A stretch of 64,000 bases of DNA from JANQIO01 sp043585095 (GTDB taxonomy: Bacteria > Pseudomonadota > Gammaproteobacteria > Pseudomonadales > Halieaceae), in the NCBI GenBank assembly GCA_043585095.1, contig CP121321.1, positions 2,914,001 through 2,978,000 on the forward strand, in the 5' to 3' direction. The translations under genes and the position numbers were made by a program. This document shows positions 1 through 7,954 of this stretch, one piece after another (the stretch's first letter is position 1; every line of letters starts with the position of its first letter). The notes under the pieces are model-generated. The model ran no database searches and was not told where the DNA came from. It saw only the letters and a program-made list of their open reading frames with translations.

Positions 1-548
1 TCCTGCAGGCTCCGGTTCGCAAAAGAGCCCAACAGCCAGTAGACGATCTCGCTCATTGCAAAGGGATTGGACGCCACATTCAGCACTAGGGAAATCAATG
101 CACCGACGAAGGCGTTCACCGCCATTCCTGCCAGAATCAGGCTAAACAGACTGGAGCGGCTGCCGGTTAACAGAAATACCAATATCACCGAGAGCGCTGC
201 ACCGATCATGCCGCCCAGCGGCAGGGCGAACCACGCCAAGCTCGCCAAACCGGAATACAGCACAATCACCGCCCCGAAGGCGGCGCAGGCGCTGACCCCG
301 ACGATGGCCGGGTCCGCCAGAGGATTGCGCAACAGCCCCTGCAGGGCCGCGCCGCTCATTCCCAGCACCGCGCCCACCAGCACCGCCAGCAGTACTCTGG
401 GCAGTCGTATTTCCCACAACACGGTTTGACGCCAGGGCTCGTCGCCACTGACCAACGGATTGAGCCAGACCTCACCATGGGCCAGCGCCAACAACATGGC
501 GGCGGCGAGCAAGCTCAGTAAAAACATGGGTAGCGCTAGCGCTCTCAT
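1..548 (-). CDS. FecCD/BtuC-type ABC transporter permease (partial, C-terminus outside window)
   Basis: This is an inner-membrane permease of an iron-siderophore or cobalamin ABC importer. About 182 N-terminal residues lie in the window and the 3' end is cut by its left edge. The segment is strongly hydrophobic. It contains the family stretches LPRVLLAVLVGAVLGMSGA, QGLLRNPLADPAIVG and NPFAMSEIVYWLLGS, which are typical of FecCD permeases. The ATG at 548 overlaps the stop of the upstream binding-protein gene in an ATGA arrangement, which supports both this start and translational coupling. The substrate cannot be set from sequence; vitamin B12 or a siderophore are both possible. Confidence 0.9.
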   Translation of the reverse strand, partial: MRALALPMFLLSLLAAAMLLALAHGEVWLNPLVSGDEPWRQTVLWEIRLPRVLLAVLVGAVLGMSGAALQGLLRNPLADPAIVGVSACAAFGAVIVLYSGLASLAWFALPLGGMIGAALSVILVFLLTGSRSSLFSLILAGMAVNAFVGALISLVLNVASNPFAMSEIVYWLLGSFANRSLQ

Positions 549-1579
549 CGCGTGGCCGCACCAGACGCATGACCTGCGGCAAAACCAGTCGCAGGATGTT
601 TGTCATGACCCCGCATCAAGGTCCGCGCCGCATCGACAACAGTTGGCCCCACGCAGGCGGTGAGGCTGGCCGGCAGGGTTATCACGTCTTTGTCATCGAA
701 AGCTGCCCGCAGCGCCGGATGGTGCAGCGCCTGATGGGCGAGGGAGTCCTGATTGCTGACCAGGTCATCAATAATCAGCAGATCGGGGTTCGCCATAACG
801 AGCTGCTCCAGCGACAGCGTGCCGTAGCTGACAATGCCCTGCTCCGCTGCCAGATTGCGGTAGCCGGTTAGTTGTAGCAGTTCGTCCAACAAGGTGTCCT
901 CGCCAGGGCTGACCCCCTGGGGACCGTAGACCGCTGCCAGAGGCCGTGTGCTGGCCGCCCCATCAACAGCTTCGGTGAGCGCGGCCATATCAGCTTCTAT
1001 ACGGTATGCCAGATTCGCCGCCGACTGGGGCTCGCCAATGACCTCACCGAATCGCACCAGGTGGTCGCGCAGGCCCCCCAGGGTCAGCGGCACATCCAAC
1101 ACTTCGACGCGATAGCCAAGGCGCCGTAACAGCGCGAGTAGCTGGGTATCGCTGAACTGGCCGGCCAGCACCAGGTCCGGATTGAGCGGAACAATCTCCT
1201 CGGCGAGACTGTGGTTCAAAGGAATATCGCCCACCTGATCCGCCAGATATGACAGGTCGGCATCCGCTGCCCAGTAGGTCAACGATGCAATACGCTCTGG
1301 CGGCACCATCTCCAACAGCAGCAGGTCCGTGCAGAGATTCAGGGACACAATGCGCTGAGGGGAAGTTAGAGGCCTGGACGTCGGGAGTGATTGCCTGGGG
1401 CTTTCAGCATGGACTTGAGCACCCGATGTGATTGCGGCCTGTTGGAGTGTTGTTGCCGTTGGAGCCGCGCCCGCAACAGCCGCTGCTCCGCTAAAACTGA
1501 GAAGCAGGCCAGCAATACCGGCAGGCGAACTAAAAACGGAACGACACCGACTCAGGGTGTTTTGTACCCGGCGCAGCAC
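545..1579 (-). CDS. BtuF/TroA-fold periplasmic binding protein of an ABC importer
   Basis: This is probably the periplasmic solute receptor that delivers cobalamin or an iron chelate to the permease encoded next to it. I chose the GTG at 1579, giving 344 residues. It lies 11 nt after the preceding stop, has an AAGGCGG Shine-Dalgarno-like run upstream, and gives a basic N-region followed by a hydrophobic signal peptide. The open frame runs further upstream, but only as antisense to the GGDEF gene. The mature part begins near RIVSLNLCTDLLLLEM, the usual opening of helical-backbone metal receptors. It continues with LNPDLVLA and a second lobe with NPDLLIIDD. The C-terminus is low-complexity (Ala/Gly/His). 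Confidence 0.85.
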   Translation of the reverse strand: MLRRVQNTLSRCRSVFSSPAGIAGLLLSFSGAAAVAGAAPTATTLQQAAITSGAQVHAESPRQSLPTSRPLTSPQRIVSLNLCTDLLLLEMVPPERIASLTYWAADADLSYLADQVGDIPLNHSLAEEIVPLNPDLVLAGQFSDTQLLALLRRLGYRVEVLDVPLTLGGLRDHLVRFGEVIGEPQSAANLAYRIEADMAALTEAVDGAASTRPLAAVYGPQGVSPGEDTLLDELLQLTGYRNLAAEQGIVSYGTLSLEQLVMANPDLLIIDDLVSNQDSLAHQALHHPALRAAFDDKDVITLPASLTACVGPTVVDAARTLMRGHDKHPATGFAAGHASGAATR

Positions 1580-1590
1580 AGAATGCCGCC

Positions 1591-3099
1591 TTAGGCGGCG
1601 CGTACGCAGTTCCGGCCGGCTTCCTTGGCACGGTACAAGGCGCCGTCGGCCGCCTTGAGCAGCTCCACCGGGGACTGTTTCGCTGAGGCGAGAAAGCTGG
1701 CAACGCCAGTGCTCACCGTGACCACCCGATCGCCGTTGGCATATTCGTGAGGGATACACAGCGCTTCGATATTGCGACGCACTTTGTCTGCCAGGGCAAG
1801 TGCACCTGCCTGATCTGTATCGGGCAGTACACAGACAAACTCCTCGCCGCCGTAACGCGCGCAGAAATCGGCGCCGCGATGCATGGTGGCTTGCAGCGTC
1901 AGCGCTACCTGCCGAATACATTCATCGCCGGCGTCGTGACCGTAGCCATCGTTATAGGATTTGAAGTTGTCGATATCGACCATTAACAAACTGAGCGGAT
2001 CGCCCGAACGAATCGACCGCAACCATTCAATTTCCAGCACGCGATCAAACTCGCGGCGATTGGGAATCTCTGTCAGCCCGTCGATACGCGCGAGCTTGCC
2101 CAGCAGCTCGGTGGACTGCTTGTAACGCGCCAGGCCACGAGACCGCGCCATCCATACCACCGGGTCCTGGTCGCCATGCATGTAGTCCAGGGCACCCATA
2201 CTGAGTGCCTCGACTTCCTGCTTGGCGTCGGCTTTCTGGGTGTAGACCACGATAGGGATATGCTGCGTGACTTCTCGCGCCTGCAGTCGAATACATAAAG
2301 GCTTGTGACGCGGGTCAGAACCATCCAGAACGATCAAATCGGCTTCCGCCGCGGTCAGCGCCAGTAACTCCAAATCATCGCTGTACTCCACCTGCACCAA
2401 CGAAAACTCGCTGTCTTGCTGCGCTGCTGGCTGCAACATACCGACATTGCTGCCGACCACCAATATGCCGCGGCGACGCGCCACTTCACAGGCCGCACCC
2501 AGCATCACGTCGTCATCGACCTGGCCGCGCAGGAAAGGCATTAATCGGGGGATGGCCGGAAAGCCCAGCATGCGGCCGCCCTGAAAGTTTTCCATCGAGG
2601 GAATGCGCGTATCGAAATTGCCCTTTTCCCACAGCTGCTGCCAGGCGCCGGTGAGCTTGCGTTCATCGTCACCGAAATCGAGTTCTTCCAGGCCGGCCTG
2701 TCTTGCCAGCCCGTCCAGAATCTCGCGCTGGGAGATGTCTTCGCCCTCACGCCACAGGGCGCGGTAGACCAGAGTGCGGAACGTGGGCAAATTAGCGTCG
2801 CCGCGCAGCTCTGCCGCGGCAATCATCAGATTGGCGAGCTGGGTATTGGGGCGCGAGGGCGGCGTGATGATCTGCACCTCCGGCGCGCGCTTGCGCACCG
2901 AAGCAACCTCAGCGGTGAGCTGGGTCTGTTCCTGAAAGTTGGGGCTATTACTGTCGATAAACGGAAGATGCTGCACTGGCATCCAACGAATTTCAAAATC
3001 ACGCGCATAGGTCTGCAGCCGCTCATTGAGGGCATAACAGAATGGGCAATTGAAATCCCCGAATACCGTTATTATGGGTTTTGCAGGTGTAGTCGGCAT
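1591..3099 (-). CDS. DsbA-like thioredoxin fold + receiver-like + GGDEF diguanylate cyclase
   Basis: This is a cytoplasmic (no signal peptide) 502-residue fusion. Residues about 8-215 resemble the DsbA/FrnE thioredoxin-fold family, with a CPFC redox motif at 18-21 and a late FPAIPR cis-proline-like loop. Residues about 220-335 look like a response-regulator receiver domain (ILVVGSNVG, LIVLDGSDP, IPIVVYTQK). Residues about 340-502 are a GGDEF domain with GGEEF at 417-421, so c-di-GMP synthesis is expected. RGAD at 408-411 fits the RxxD product-inhibition site. The gene lies 21 nt downstream of ispA and just upstream of the binding-protein gene. Redox control of c-di-GMP synthesis is inference. 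Confidence 0.88.
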   Translation of the reverse strand: MPTTPAKPIITVFGDFNCPFCYALNERLQTYARDFEIRWMPVQHLPFIDSNSPNFQEQTQLTAEVASVRKRAPEVQIITPPSRPNTQLANLMIAAAELRGDANLPTFRTLVYRALWREGEDISQREILDGLARQAGLEELDFGDDERKLTGAWQQLWEKGNFDTRIPSMENFQGGRMLGFPAIPRLMPFLRGQVDDDVMLGAACEVARRRGILVVGSNVGMLQPAAQQDSEFSLVQVEYSDDLELLALTAAEADLIVLDGSDPRHKPLCIRLQAREVTQHIPIVVYTQKADAKQEVEALSMGALDYMHGDQDPVVWMARSRGLARYKQSTELLGKLARIDGLTEIPNRREFDRVLEIEWLRSIRSGDPLSLLMVDIDNFKSYNDGYGHDAGDECIRQVALTLQATMHRGADFCARYGGEEFVCVLPDTDQAGALALADKVRRNIEALCIPHEYANGDRVVTVSTGVASFLASAKQSPVELLKAADGALYRAKEAGRNCVRAA

Positions 3100-3120
3100 G
3101 GGAGGTAAGTGTACAACAGC

Positions 3121-4059
3121 CTACCGGTCTCGGTGCACGATAAAGTCGGCTATTTCGCCCAGAAGCAAAGCACGGTTTTCAAAACGTGCTATTGCATTAT
3201 GGGCGTCGGCCAGCAGGTTATCGGCCTTTTCACGCGCCTTTTCCAGGCCCTCCAGGCTGACATAGGTGGGCTTGTGACGTTCAGCATCCGCACCCGCCTG
3301 CTTGCCCAGCGTTTCACTATCGCTGGTGGCATCCAGAATGTCATCACAGACCTGAAACGCGAGACCAATAGCATCAGCGTAATCGTCCAGAGCGGCCAGG
3401 GTGTCGTCATCGGCGCCGGCGGCCAACCCCCCCATCATGACCGAAGCCCTAATCAGCGCACCGGTTTTAAGGCCGTGCATGGTTTCCAAATGGTCGACGT
3501 CAATCTGTTGCTGAACCGCACCGATGTCGATGGCCTGTCCACCCACCATGCCACGCAGCCCCGCCGCCGCAGAAAGCACCCGCACCAGACGCAGTTTGGT
3601 GCTGTCATCAAGGCCGGGGGCATCGGTGAGTAATTCAAGGGCACGGGACTGCAAGCCATCGCCGACCAGAATAGCCGTGGCCTCATCAAAGGCAATATGG
3701 GTGGTGGGCTGACCGCGACGCAGATCGTCATTGTCCATGGCGGGCAGGTCGTCGTGAACCAGGGAATAGGCATGGATCATTTCGGCAGCGCAGGCAACGT
3801 AGTCCAACGCCGTGGGTTCGCCCGAGGGCACATCTTCCAGAGCGCTGGCATCAACGGCTTCGGCGGCGGCATACACCAGCAACGGGCGCACGCGCTTACC
3901 TCCGCGGGTCAGCGCATAAGCAGACGCCTCGTACAGCTTCAGCAAATGCGGCCCGGTGTCGGCGGCAAACTCGCTGTCGCCATGGCCCAGCAGGCCCACC
4001 AGCACCGCGTCGCAGCGCTGTTTAAGCGAATCTAAACGCAGGGAAGGTGACGCGCTCAT
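3121..4059 (-). CDS. ispA: Farnesyl diphosphate synthase (short-chain polyprenyl synthase)
   Basis: It condenses IPP with DMAPP/GPP to make farnesyl diphosphate in the cytoplasm, feeding undecaprenyl phosphate and quinone side chains. The 312-residue length fits IspA. The first aspartate-rich motif DDLPAMD lies at 103-109 and the second, DDILD, at 239-243. GGKRVRPLL near 53-61 and the GQAIDIG stretch are also family hallmarks. The start overlaps the xseB stop by 4 nt (ATGA). In many gammaproteobacteria dxs follows ispA directly. Here it lies about 4 kb beyond xseB, on the far side of galE, an amidase and a small gene, so the usual three-gene operon is broken. Confidence 0.96.
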   Translation of the reverse strand: MSASPSLRLDSLKQRCDAVLVGLLGHGDSEFAADTGPHLLKLYEASAYALTRGGKRVRPLLVYAAAEAVDASALEDVPSGEPTALDYVACAAEMIHAYSLVHDDLPAMDNDDLRRGQPTTHIAFDEATAILVGDGLQSRALELLTDAPGLDDSTKLRLVRVLSAAAGLRGMVGGQAIDIGAVQQQIDVDHLETMHGLKTGALIRASVMMGGLAAGADDDTLAALDDYADAIGLAFQVCDDILDATSDSETLGKQAGADAERHKPTYVSLEGLEKAREKADNLLADAHNAIARFENRALLLGEIADFIVHRDR

Positions 4060-4313
4060 GCGTCGCTGTCGCCTTCCGCCAGGTCAGGATCATCCAGCGG
4101 TTCCGCGACCAGCTCATCACCCTGGCTCATCAGCACTTCGACTTTTTGCTCGGCGTCCTTCAGGGCGGCCTGACAGTCGCGGGTAAGCTGCATACCGGTT
4201 TCAAACGCTTTTAGGGATTCTTCCAGCGTCAACTCCCCGTCTTCCATCTGGTCGACCAGTGATTCAAGCTGGGTAAGGGAGGCTTCAAAATCAATGTTTT
4301 TGGCTTTGGCCAT
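4056..4313 (-). CDS. xseB: Exodeoxyribonuclease VII small subunit
   Basis: This is the small subunit of exonuclease VII, which degrades single-stranded DNA into oligonucleotides. It has 85 residues, the usual size. The conserved core FEASLTQLESLVDQMEDGEL is followed by TLEESLKAFETGM and CQAALKDAEQKVEVL, which form the two helices of the XseB fold. The acidic C-terminal tail after residue 66 is variable in the family. It is translationally coupled to ispA through an ATGA overlap. It is divergent from galE, leaving only 41 bp between the two starts for both promoters. Confidence 0.96.
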   Translation of the reverse strand: MAKAKNIDFEASLTQLESLVDQMEDGELTLEESLKAFETGMQLTRDCQAALKDAEQKVEVLMSQGDELVAEPLDDPDLAEGDSDA

Positions 4314-4354
4314 CAGTTAGACTCGCTTCGCATTTGTACTGAGGATTGTAGCAG

Positions 4355-5371
4355 TTGAATACCATTTTGGTGACCGGCGGCGCGGGCTATATCGGCGCCC
4401 ATACTTGCGTGGAGCTGCTGGAGGCTGGCTACAACGTGGTCGTGGTAGACAATTTCGATAACGGCTGCGAAGAAGCGCTGCGCCGGGTGCAGCAGATTAG
4501 CCAGCGCACGCTGACCACCGTCAACGCCGACGTGCGAGACAGGGATGCGTTGCATACGGTATTTTCGGATACCGCTATTGATGCCGTCATACACTTTGCA
4601 GGCCTCAAGTCCGTTGCCGAATCCACGGCCAATCCCGACCTCTATTTTGATGTAAACCTTCAGGGCAGCATTACGCTCTGTGAGGTCATGGCAGCACACG
4701 GCGTTAAAAATATCGTGTTCAGCTCTTCCGCCACGGTGTACGGCATCTCCAGCGATGAGCCCCTGTCCGAAGATGCCGACACGCATCCCGCACAGCCCTA
4801 CGGCGAAACCAAGCTGGCGGTTGAACAGCACCTTAATGGCCTCTATGCGAAAGACCCCACCTGGAACGCCGTATGCCTGCGGTATTTCAACCCGGTGGGT
4901 GCGCACCAGAGTGGCTTGATTGGCGAGGATCCCGCTGGCATACCCGGCAACCTCACACCCTATTTGACCCAGGTTGCCATCGGCAAGCGCGACAAGCTGA
5001 TGATATTTGGCGACGACTACGACACCGTCGATGGCACCGGCGTGCGCGACTACATCCATGTGGTCGATCTTGCTAAAGGCCACGTCAAAGCGCTGGAACT
5101 CTTGCGGCAAAATCAGGGATTCACCACATTGAATCTGGGCACGGGGCAGCCCTACTCCGTGCTGCAAGTCCATGCCGCTTTCGAGCGGGCCTGTGGCCGC
5201 AAGATTCCCTACGAAATCGCACCGCGTCGTGACGGGGATATCGCCATCTATTTTGCCGACTGCGCGAAGGCCGAACAGACCATGGACTGGCGGCCCCTGT
5301 ACGACATCGATGATATGGCGATAGACGCCTGGCGCTGGCAGCAGCAAAACCCGGAAGGCTATGCGCGCTGA
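4355..5371 (+). CDS. galE: UDP-glucose 4-epimerase
   Basis: It interconverts UDP-glucose and UDP-galactose (SDR extended family) and supplies precursors to the nearby polysaccharide locus. The 338-residue length matches E. coli GalE. The NAD-binding GGAGYIGAHT motif is at the N-terminus. The catalytic Tyr-Lys pair is in QPYGETKLAVE, and SSSATVYG and LRYFNPVGAH are diagnostic. The start is TTG at 4355 with GAGGA about 10 nt upstream; no ATG fits the N-terminal beta strand. It appears monocistronic, with 109 bp before the amidase. Confidence 0.95.
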   Translation: MNTILVTGGAGYIGAHTCVELLEAGYNVVVVDNFDNGCEEALRRVQQISQRTLTTVNADVRDRDALHTVFSDTAIDAVIHFAGLKSVAESTANPDLYFDVNLQGSITLCEVMAAHGVKNIVFSSSATVYGISSDEPLSEDADTHPAQPYGETKLAVEQHLNGLYAKDPTWNAVCLRYFNPVGAHQSGLIGEDPAGIPGNLTPYLTQVAIGKRDKLMIFGDDYDTVDGTGVRDYIHVVDLAKGHVKALELLRQNQGFTTLNLGTGQPYSVLQVHAAFERACGRKIPYEIAPRRDGDIAIYFADCAKAEQTMDWRPLYDIDDMAIDAWRWQQQNPEGYAR

Positions 5372-5480
5372 TCTGCGTTAATCTTCCCTGCGACAACACA
5401 AGAGCCGCGCCTGACGCACGCACGTCGCTGGCATCAAAACAAAACGCACTCAATCTGACCTTAATAAAAGAGCACAGCCC

Positions 5481-6944
5481 ATGACCTCCATACTCTACCG
5501 CCCCGCCTTTGAACTGGCCGAGGACATCAAGTTGCAGAAGCTCACTGCCACCGAGGTGCTGGAGTTTTTCCTCGCCCGCCTGAACCAACACAACGCCAAG
5601 CTCAATGCGGTAGTCGCCCTCGATATGGATCGGGCCCGCGCTCGCGCGGCCGAGGCCGATGCCGCAGCCGCGAAGGGCGAAGACTGGGGGCCGCTGCACG
5701 GCGTGCCGTTGACAATAAAGGATGCGCTGGCGACCGAGGGGCTGGTCACAACCGGCGGCATACCCGAGTGCAAAGACAATATCCCGAAACAGCATGCGTT
5801 AGCGGTGCAGCAATATGTAGATGCCGGCGCCATTATTTTCGGCAAGACCAACGTGCCTTATATGAGCCAGGACCTGCAAAGCTTTAACGACGTATATGGC
5901 ACCACCAATAACCCCTGGAACGTTGAGCGCACCTGCGGCGGTTCCTCCGGCGGCGCAGCGGCCGCTGTGGCGGCGGGCCTGACGCCCTTGGAATTGGGCA
6001 GTGATATCGGCGGCTCGATTCGCACCCCCAGTCATTTCAATGGCGTGTTCGGCCATAAACCCAGCTATGGCATTGTGCCCCAGCGCGGCCACCTGCCCCC
6101 CGGCGATCACGTGATCAGCGATACCGACCTGTCCGTGGTCGGCCCGATTGGGACTAATCCGCAGGATTTGGAAAAAGCGCTGGACCTATTGGTCACCCCC
6201 AACCCCGAAGAGCGCAAGGCCTATCGCATTGAGCTGCCGGCTGCGCGCACCCAGGACCCCGCTCAACTGCGCGTTGCGGTGTGGTCGGACGACCCGTTCT
6301 GCCCGGTGGAAACCGAAATTCGCGACGCCGTTGAGGCCGCTGCAGACAGCCTCGCCAAAGCCGGCGCGCAGGTTGACTACCAGGCTCGCCCCGCGGTCGA
6401 TCCCCTGGAGAACAAGGTCAATTACGGGCTGGGCTTGAGCGCGGCAATCGGTGCCGGCATGCCCGAAGAGGTGTTCACGATGATGCAGGGGATCGCCGCG
6501 GAAACGGACCGGGACAGCACTGATTATGCGGCGCTGCAGGCGCGGGGTATTGCCATCTCACATTGGGAGCACGCTCGCGTTATCGAGCAGCGCCAGCATA
6601 TCCGGCGCGCCTGGGCGCGGTTCTTTGAGGACTACGATGTGTTGCTGTGCCCCAGCGTGTGCACCACAGCGTTTGCCCACGACCACCATCCCGACATGTT
6701 AAGCCGCACGCTGACCATTAATGGCGAAGTACGCCCCTATGTGGAGGTGCTGGGCTGGGCCGGCTTGACCTTAAACGCGCTGCTGCCGGTGACGAATACG
6801 CCGGTAGCGACCTCCAGCGACGGACTGCCCATCGGCCTGCAGGTGGTGGCGGATTATCTGGAAGACAAAACCGCCCTCGCGGTTGCCGGAATGTTAACGA
6901 CACATCATCGCGGGTTTGTACCACCGCCAGGCTATCAAACCTGA
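5481..6944 (+). CDS. Amidase signature family hydrolase
   Basis: This is a cytoplasmic amidase-signature (AS) enzyme of 487 residues that hydrolyses amide bonds by a Ser-cisSer-Lys triad. The candidate catalytic lysine is K80 in PLTIKDA. The GGSSGG motif lies at 153-158 and the nucleophile is probably S179 in GSDIGGSIR. The whole signature from TCGGSSGG to FGHKP is intact. The substrate is not evident. Full-length AS proteins outside gatCAB operons include acetamidase-like and aryl-amide hydrolases, and no gatB or gatC is nearby. It follows galE in the same direction. Confidence 0.9.
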   Translation: MTSILYRPAFELAEDIKLQKLTATEVLEFFLARLNQHNAKLNAVVALDMDRARARAAEADAAAAKGEDWGPLHGVPLTIKDALATEGLVTTGGIPECKDNIPKQHALAVQQYVDAGAIIFGKTNVPYMSQDLQSFNDVYGTTNNPWNVERTCGGSSGGAAAAVAAGLTPLELGSDIGGSIRTPSHFNGVFGHKPSYGIVPQRGHLPPGDHVISDTDLSVVGPIGTNPQDLEKALDLLVTPNPEERKAYRIELPAARTQDPAQLRVAVWSDDPFCPVETEIRDAVEAAADSLAKAGAQVDYQARPAVDPLENKVNYGLGLSAAIGAGMPEEVFTMMQGIAAETDRDSTDYAALQARGIAISHWEHARVIEQRQHIRRAWARFFEDYDVLLCPSVCTTAFAHDHHPDMLSRTLTINGEVRPYVEVLGWAGLTLNALLPVTNTPVATSSDGLPIGLQVVADYLEDKTALAVAGMLTTHHRGFVPPPGYQT

Positions 6945-7373
6945 CTCTATCGACCAGCTGGCTGTTACCTTTCTAGCCGCTGAGCGACGTCTGAAGTGCC
7001 GCTCACGCCGATAAATATAGCGATCGCTAGCTTTGTAAAACTAGGAAACCCTACTTCTAAGTCCTTCATTATGAACAGGTTTTGTTCACGTATGACAATT
7101 TATGCCTAGACCTGTGGGCTGAAATCGATTAATTTCTGACCTATAGGCGTGGATAACTTGCCACATGTCCTGCCCGCTACAGCGAAAAACACGATAAAAA
7201 TAATCGCAACGCTGTTATTTCTTACAGAAACGCTGCAGCTTGGTCGCGGTACTTCGACCAACCCGCATAGTAGTTTGCGAGATGATTAGCACAAAAGCGC
7301 AAACCGATTGAACGATTAGAAGACAGAAGGCCGCGTCAGGGCGCCGCCAGGCATGGAAAGAGGACATCGCCGG
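6945..7373. other. 429-bp intergenic region without a recognisable gene
   Basis: This stretch lies between the amidase and the small STAS-like gene, both on the plus strand. It is more AT-rich than the coding sequence around it. It probably holds the amidase 3' end signals and a promoter for the downstream gene, but I found no convincing sigma-70 pair, terminator hairpin or RNA gene. Only the Shine-Dalgarno AAGAGGA at about 7359-7365 is clear. Confidence 0.5.
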
Positions 7374-7796
7374 ATGATTCAGCACCGTATAGACCCGACG
7401 CAGGGCTGCATTTTTGTTGAGGTACGTGGTACGCCCCAGCTTCAGGACTGCATCGCTGCCTCTAACTTGATTTTGCGAGACCCTCTTTACGACGCTGCCT
7501 ATAACCGCATGATCGATTTTTCCCAGGCTAACCTGAATCATGCCACGGGCGACGAGGTATCCCGCTTTGTGGATTACGCGAAAAGCAGCATACCCATGTC
7601 GACATCGGCCCGGGTCGGCATCGTGGCGCCAGATCCCGAGCGCGCTGGCATGCTGCGCACCTTCGCCAAAATGATTAATCGCGGCAGCTTCCGGATTTTT
7701 TACGATCCCATGGACGCCCGCGAGTGGATTGAAGGCAATGATGAAGCCTTCGATAAAGACGTCGCTTTCGACAAGGTATTGGGCGGCGTGTCCTGA
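7374..7796 (+). CDS. Small STAS/SpoIIAA-like protein of unknown function
   Basis: I do not recognise a named family member. The 140-residue protein alternates strands and helices, with MIDFSQANL, ARVGIVAPD and FRIFYDPMDAREWI. The last pattern resembles the C-terminal strand-helix of SpoIIAA/STAS-like proteins, in which an Asp or Ser after the central strand would matter. The start at 7374 is chosen over an ATG seven codons earlier because AAGAGGA lies 8-9 nt upstream of it. It is cytoplasmic and soluble by composition. It has a strong terminator downstream, so it is probably a single-gene transcript. Its role is unknown. Confidence 0.7.
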   Translation: MIQHRIDPTQGCIFVEVRGTPQLQDCIAASNLILRDPLYDAAYNRMIDFSQANLNHATGDEVSRFVDYAKSSIPMSTSARVGIVAPDPERAGMLRTFAKMINRGSFRIFYDPMDAREWIEGNDEAFDKDVAFDKVLGGVS

Positions 7797-7828
7797 AGCT
7801 GGACGCTAAACCATGAACACGACCAGTT

Positions 7829-7856
7829 AAACGGCCTGTCTAAGCAGGCCGTTTTT
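7829..7856 (+). terminator. Rho-independent terminator after the STAS-like gene
   Basis: A 10-bp stem (AAACGGCCTG / CAGGCCGTTT) closes a 6-nt loop and is followed by a T run on the plus strand. It lies 32 nt after the stop of the STAS-like gene. It faces dxs convergently and may also weakly stop dxs transcripts. Confidence 0.88.
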
Positions 7857-7954
7857 CGTTTCGGCGGCACAATTTTTAAGCCAGAATGTTTAGCCAGATA
7901 GTAGCCAAAGCATTCGGCCAGAGTAGTAGTCATGATAAAGACGGATAGCGCGGC

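Noticed and set aside
1580..1921. N-terminal extension of the BtuF-like frame up to an ATG at 1921
   Set aside because: It would run through the end of the GGDEF gene, is rich in Arg/Ser with no domain, and would bury the signal peptide.
4313..5347. 344-codon open frame on the minus strand opposite galE
   Set aside because: It is the antisense shadow of a well-supported galE, has no recognisable domain and would overlap it almost completely.
6945..7373. Possible regulatory RNA in the long gap after the amidase
   Set aside because: No stable hairpin with a T run, tRNA-like fold or known motif could be recognised by eye.
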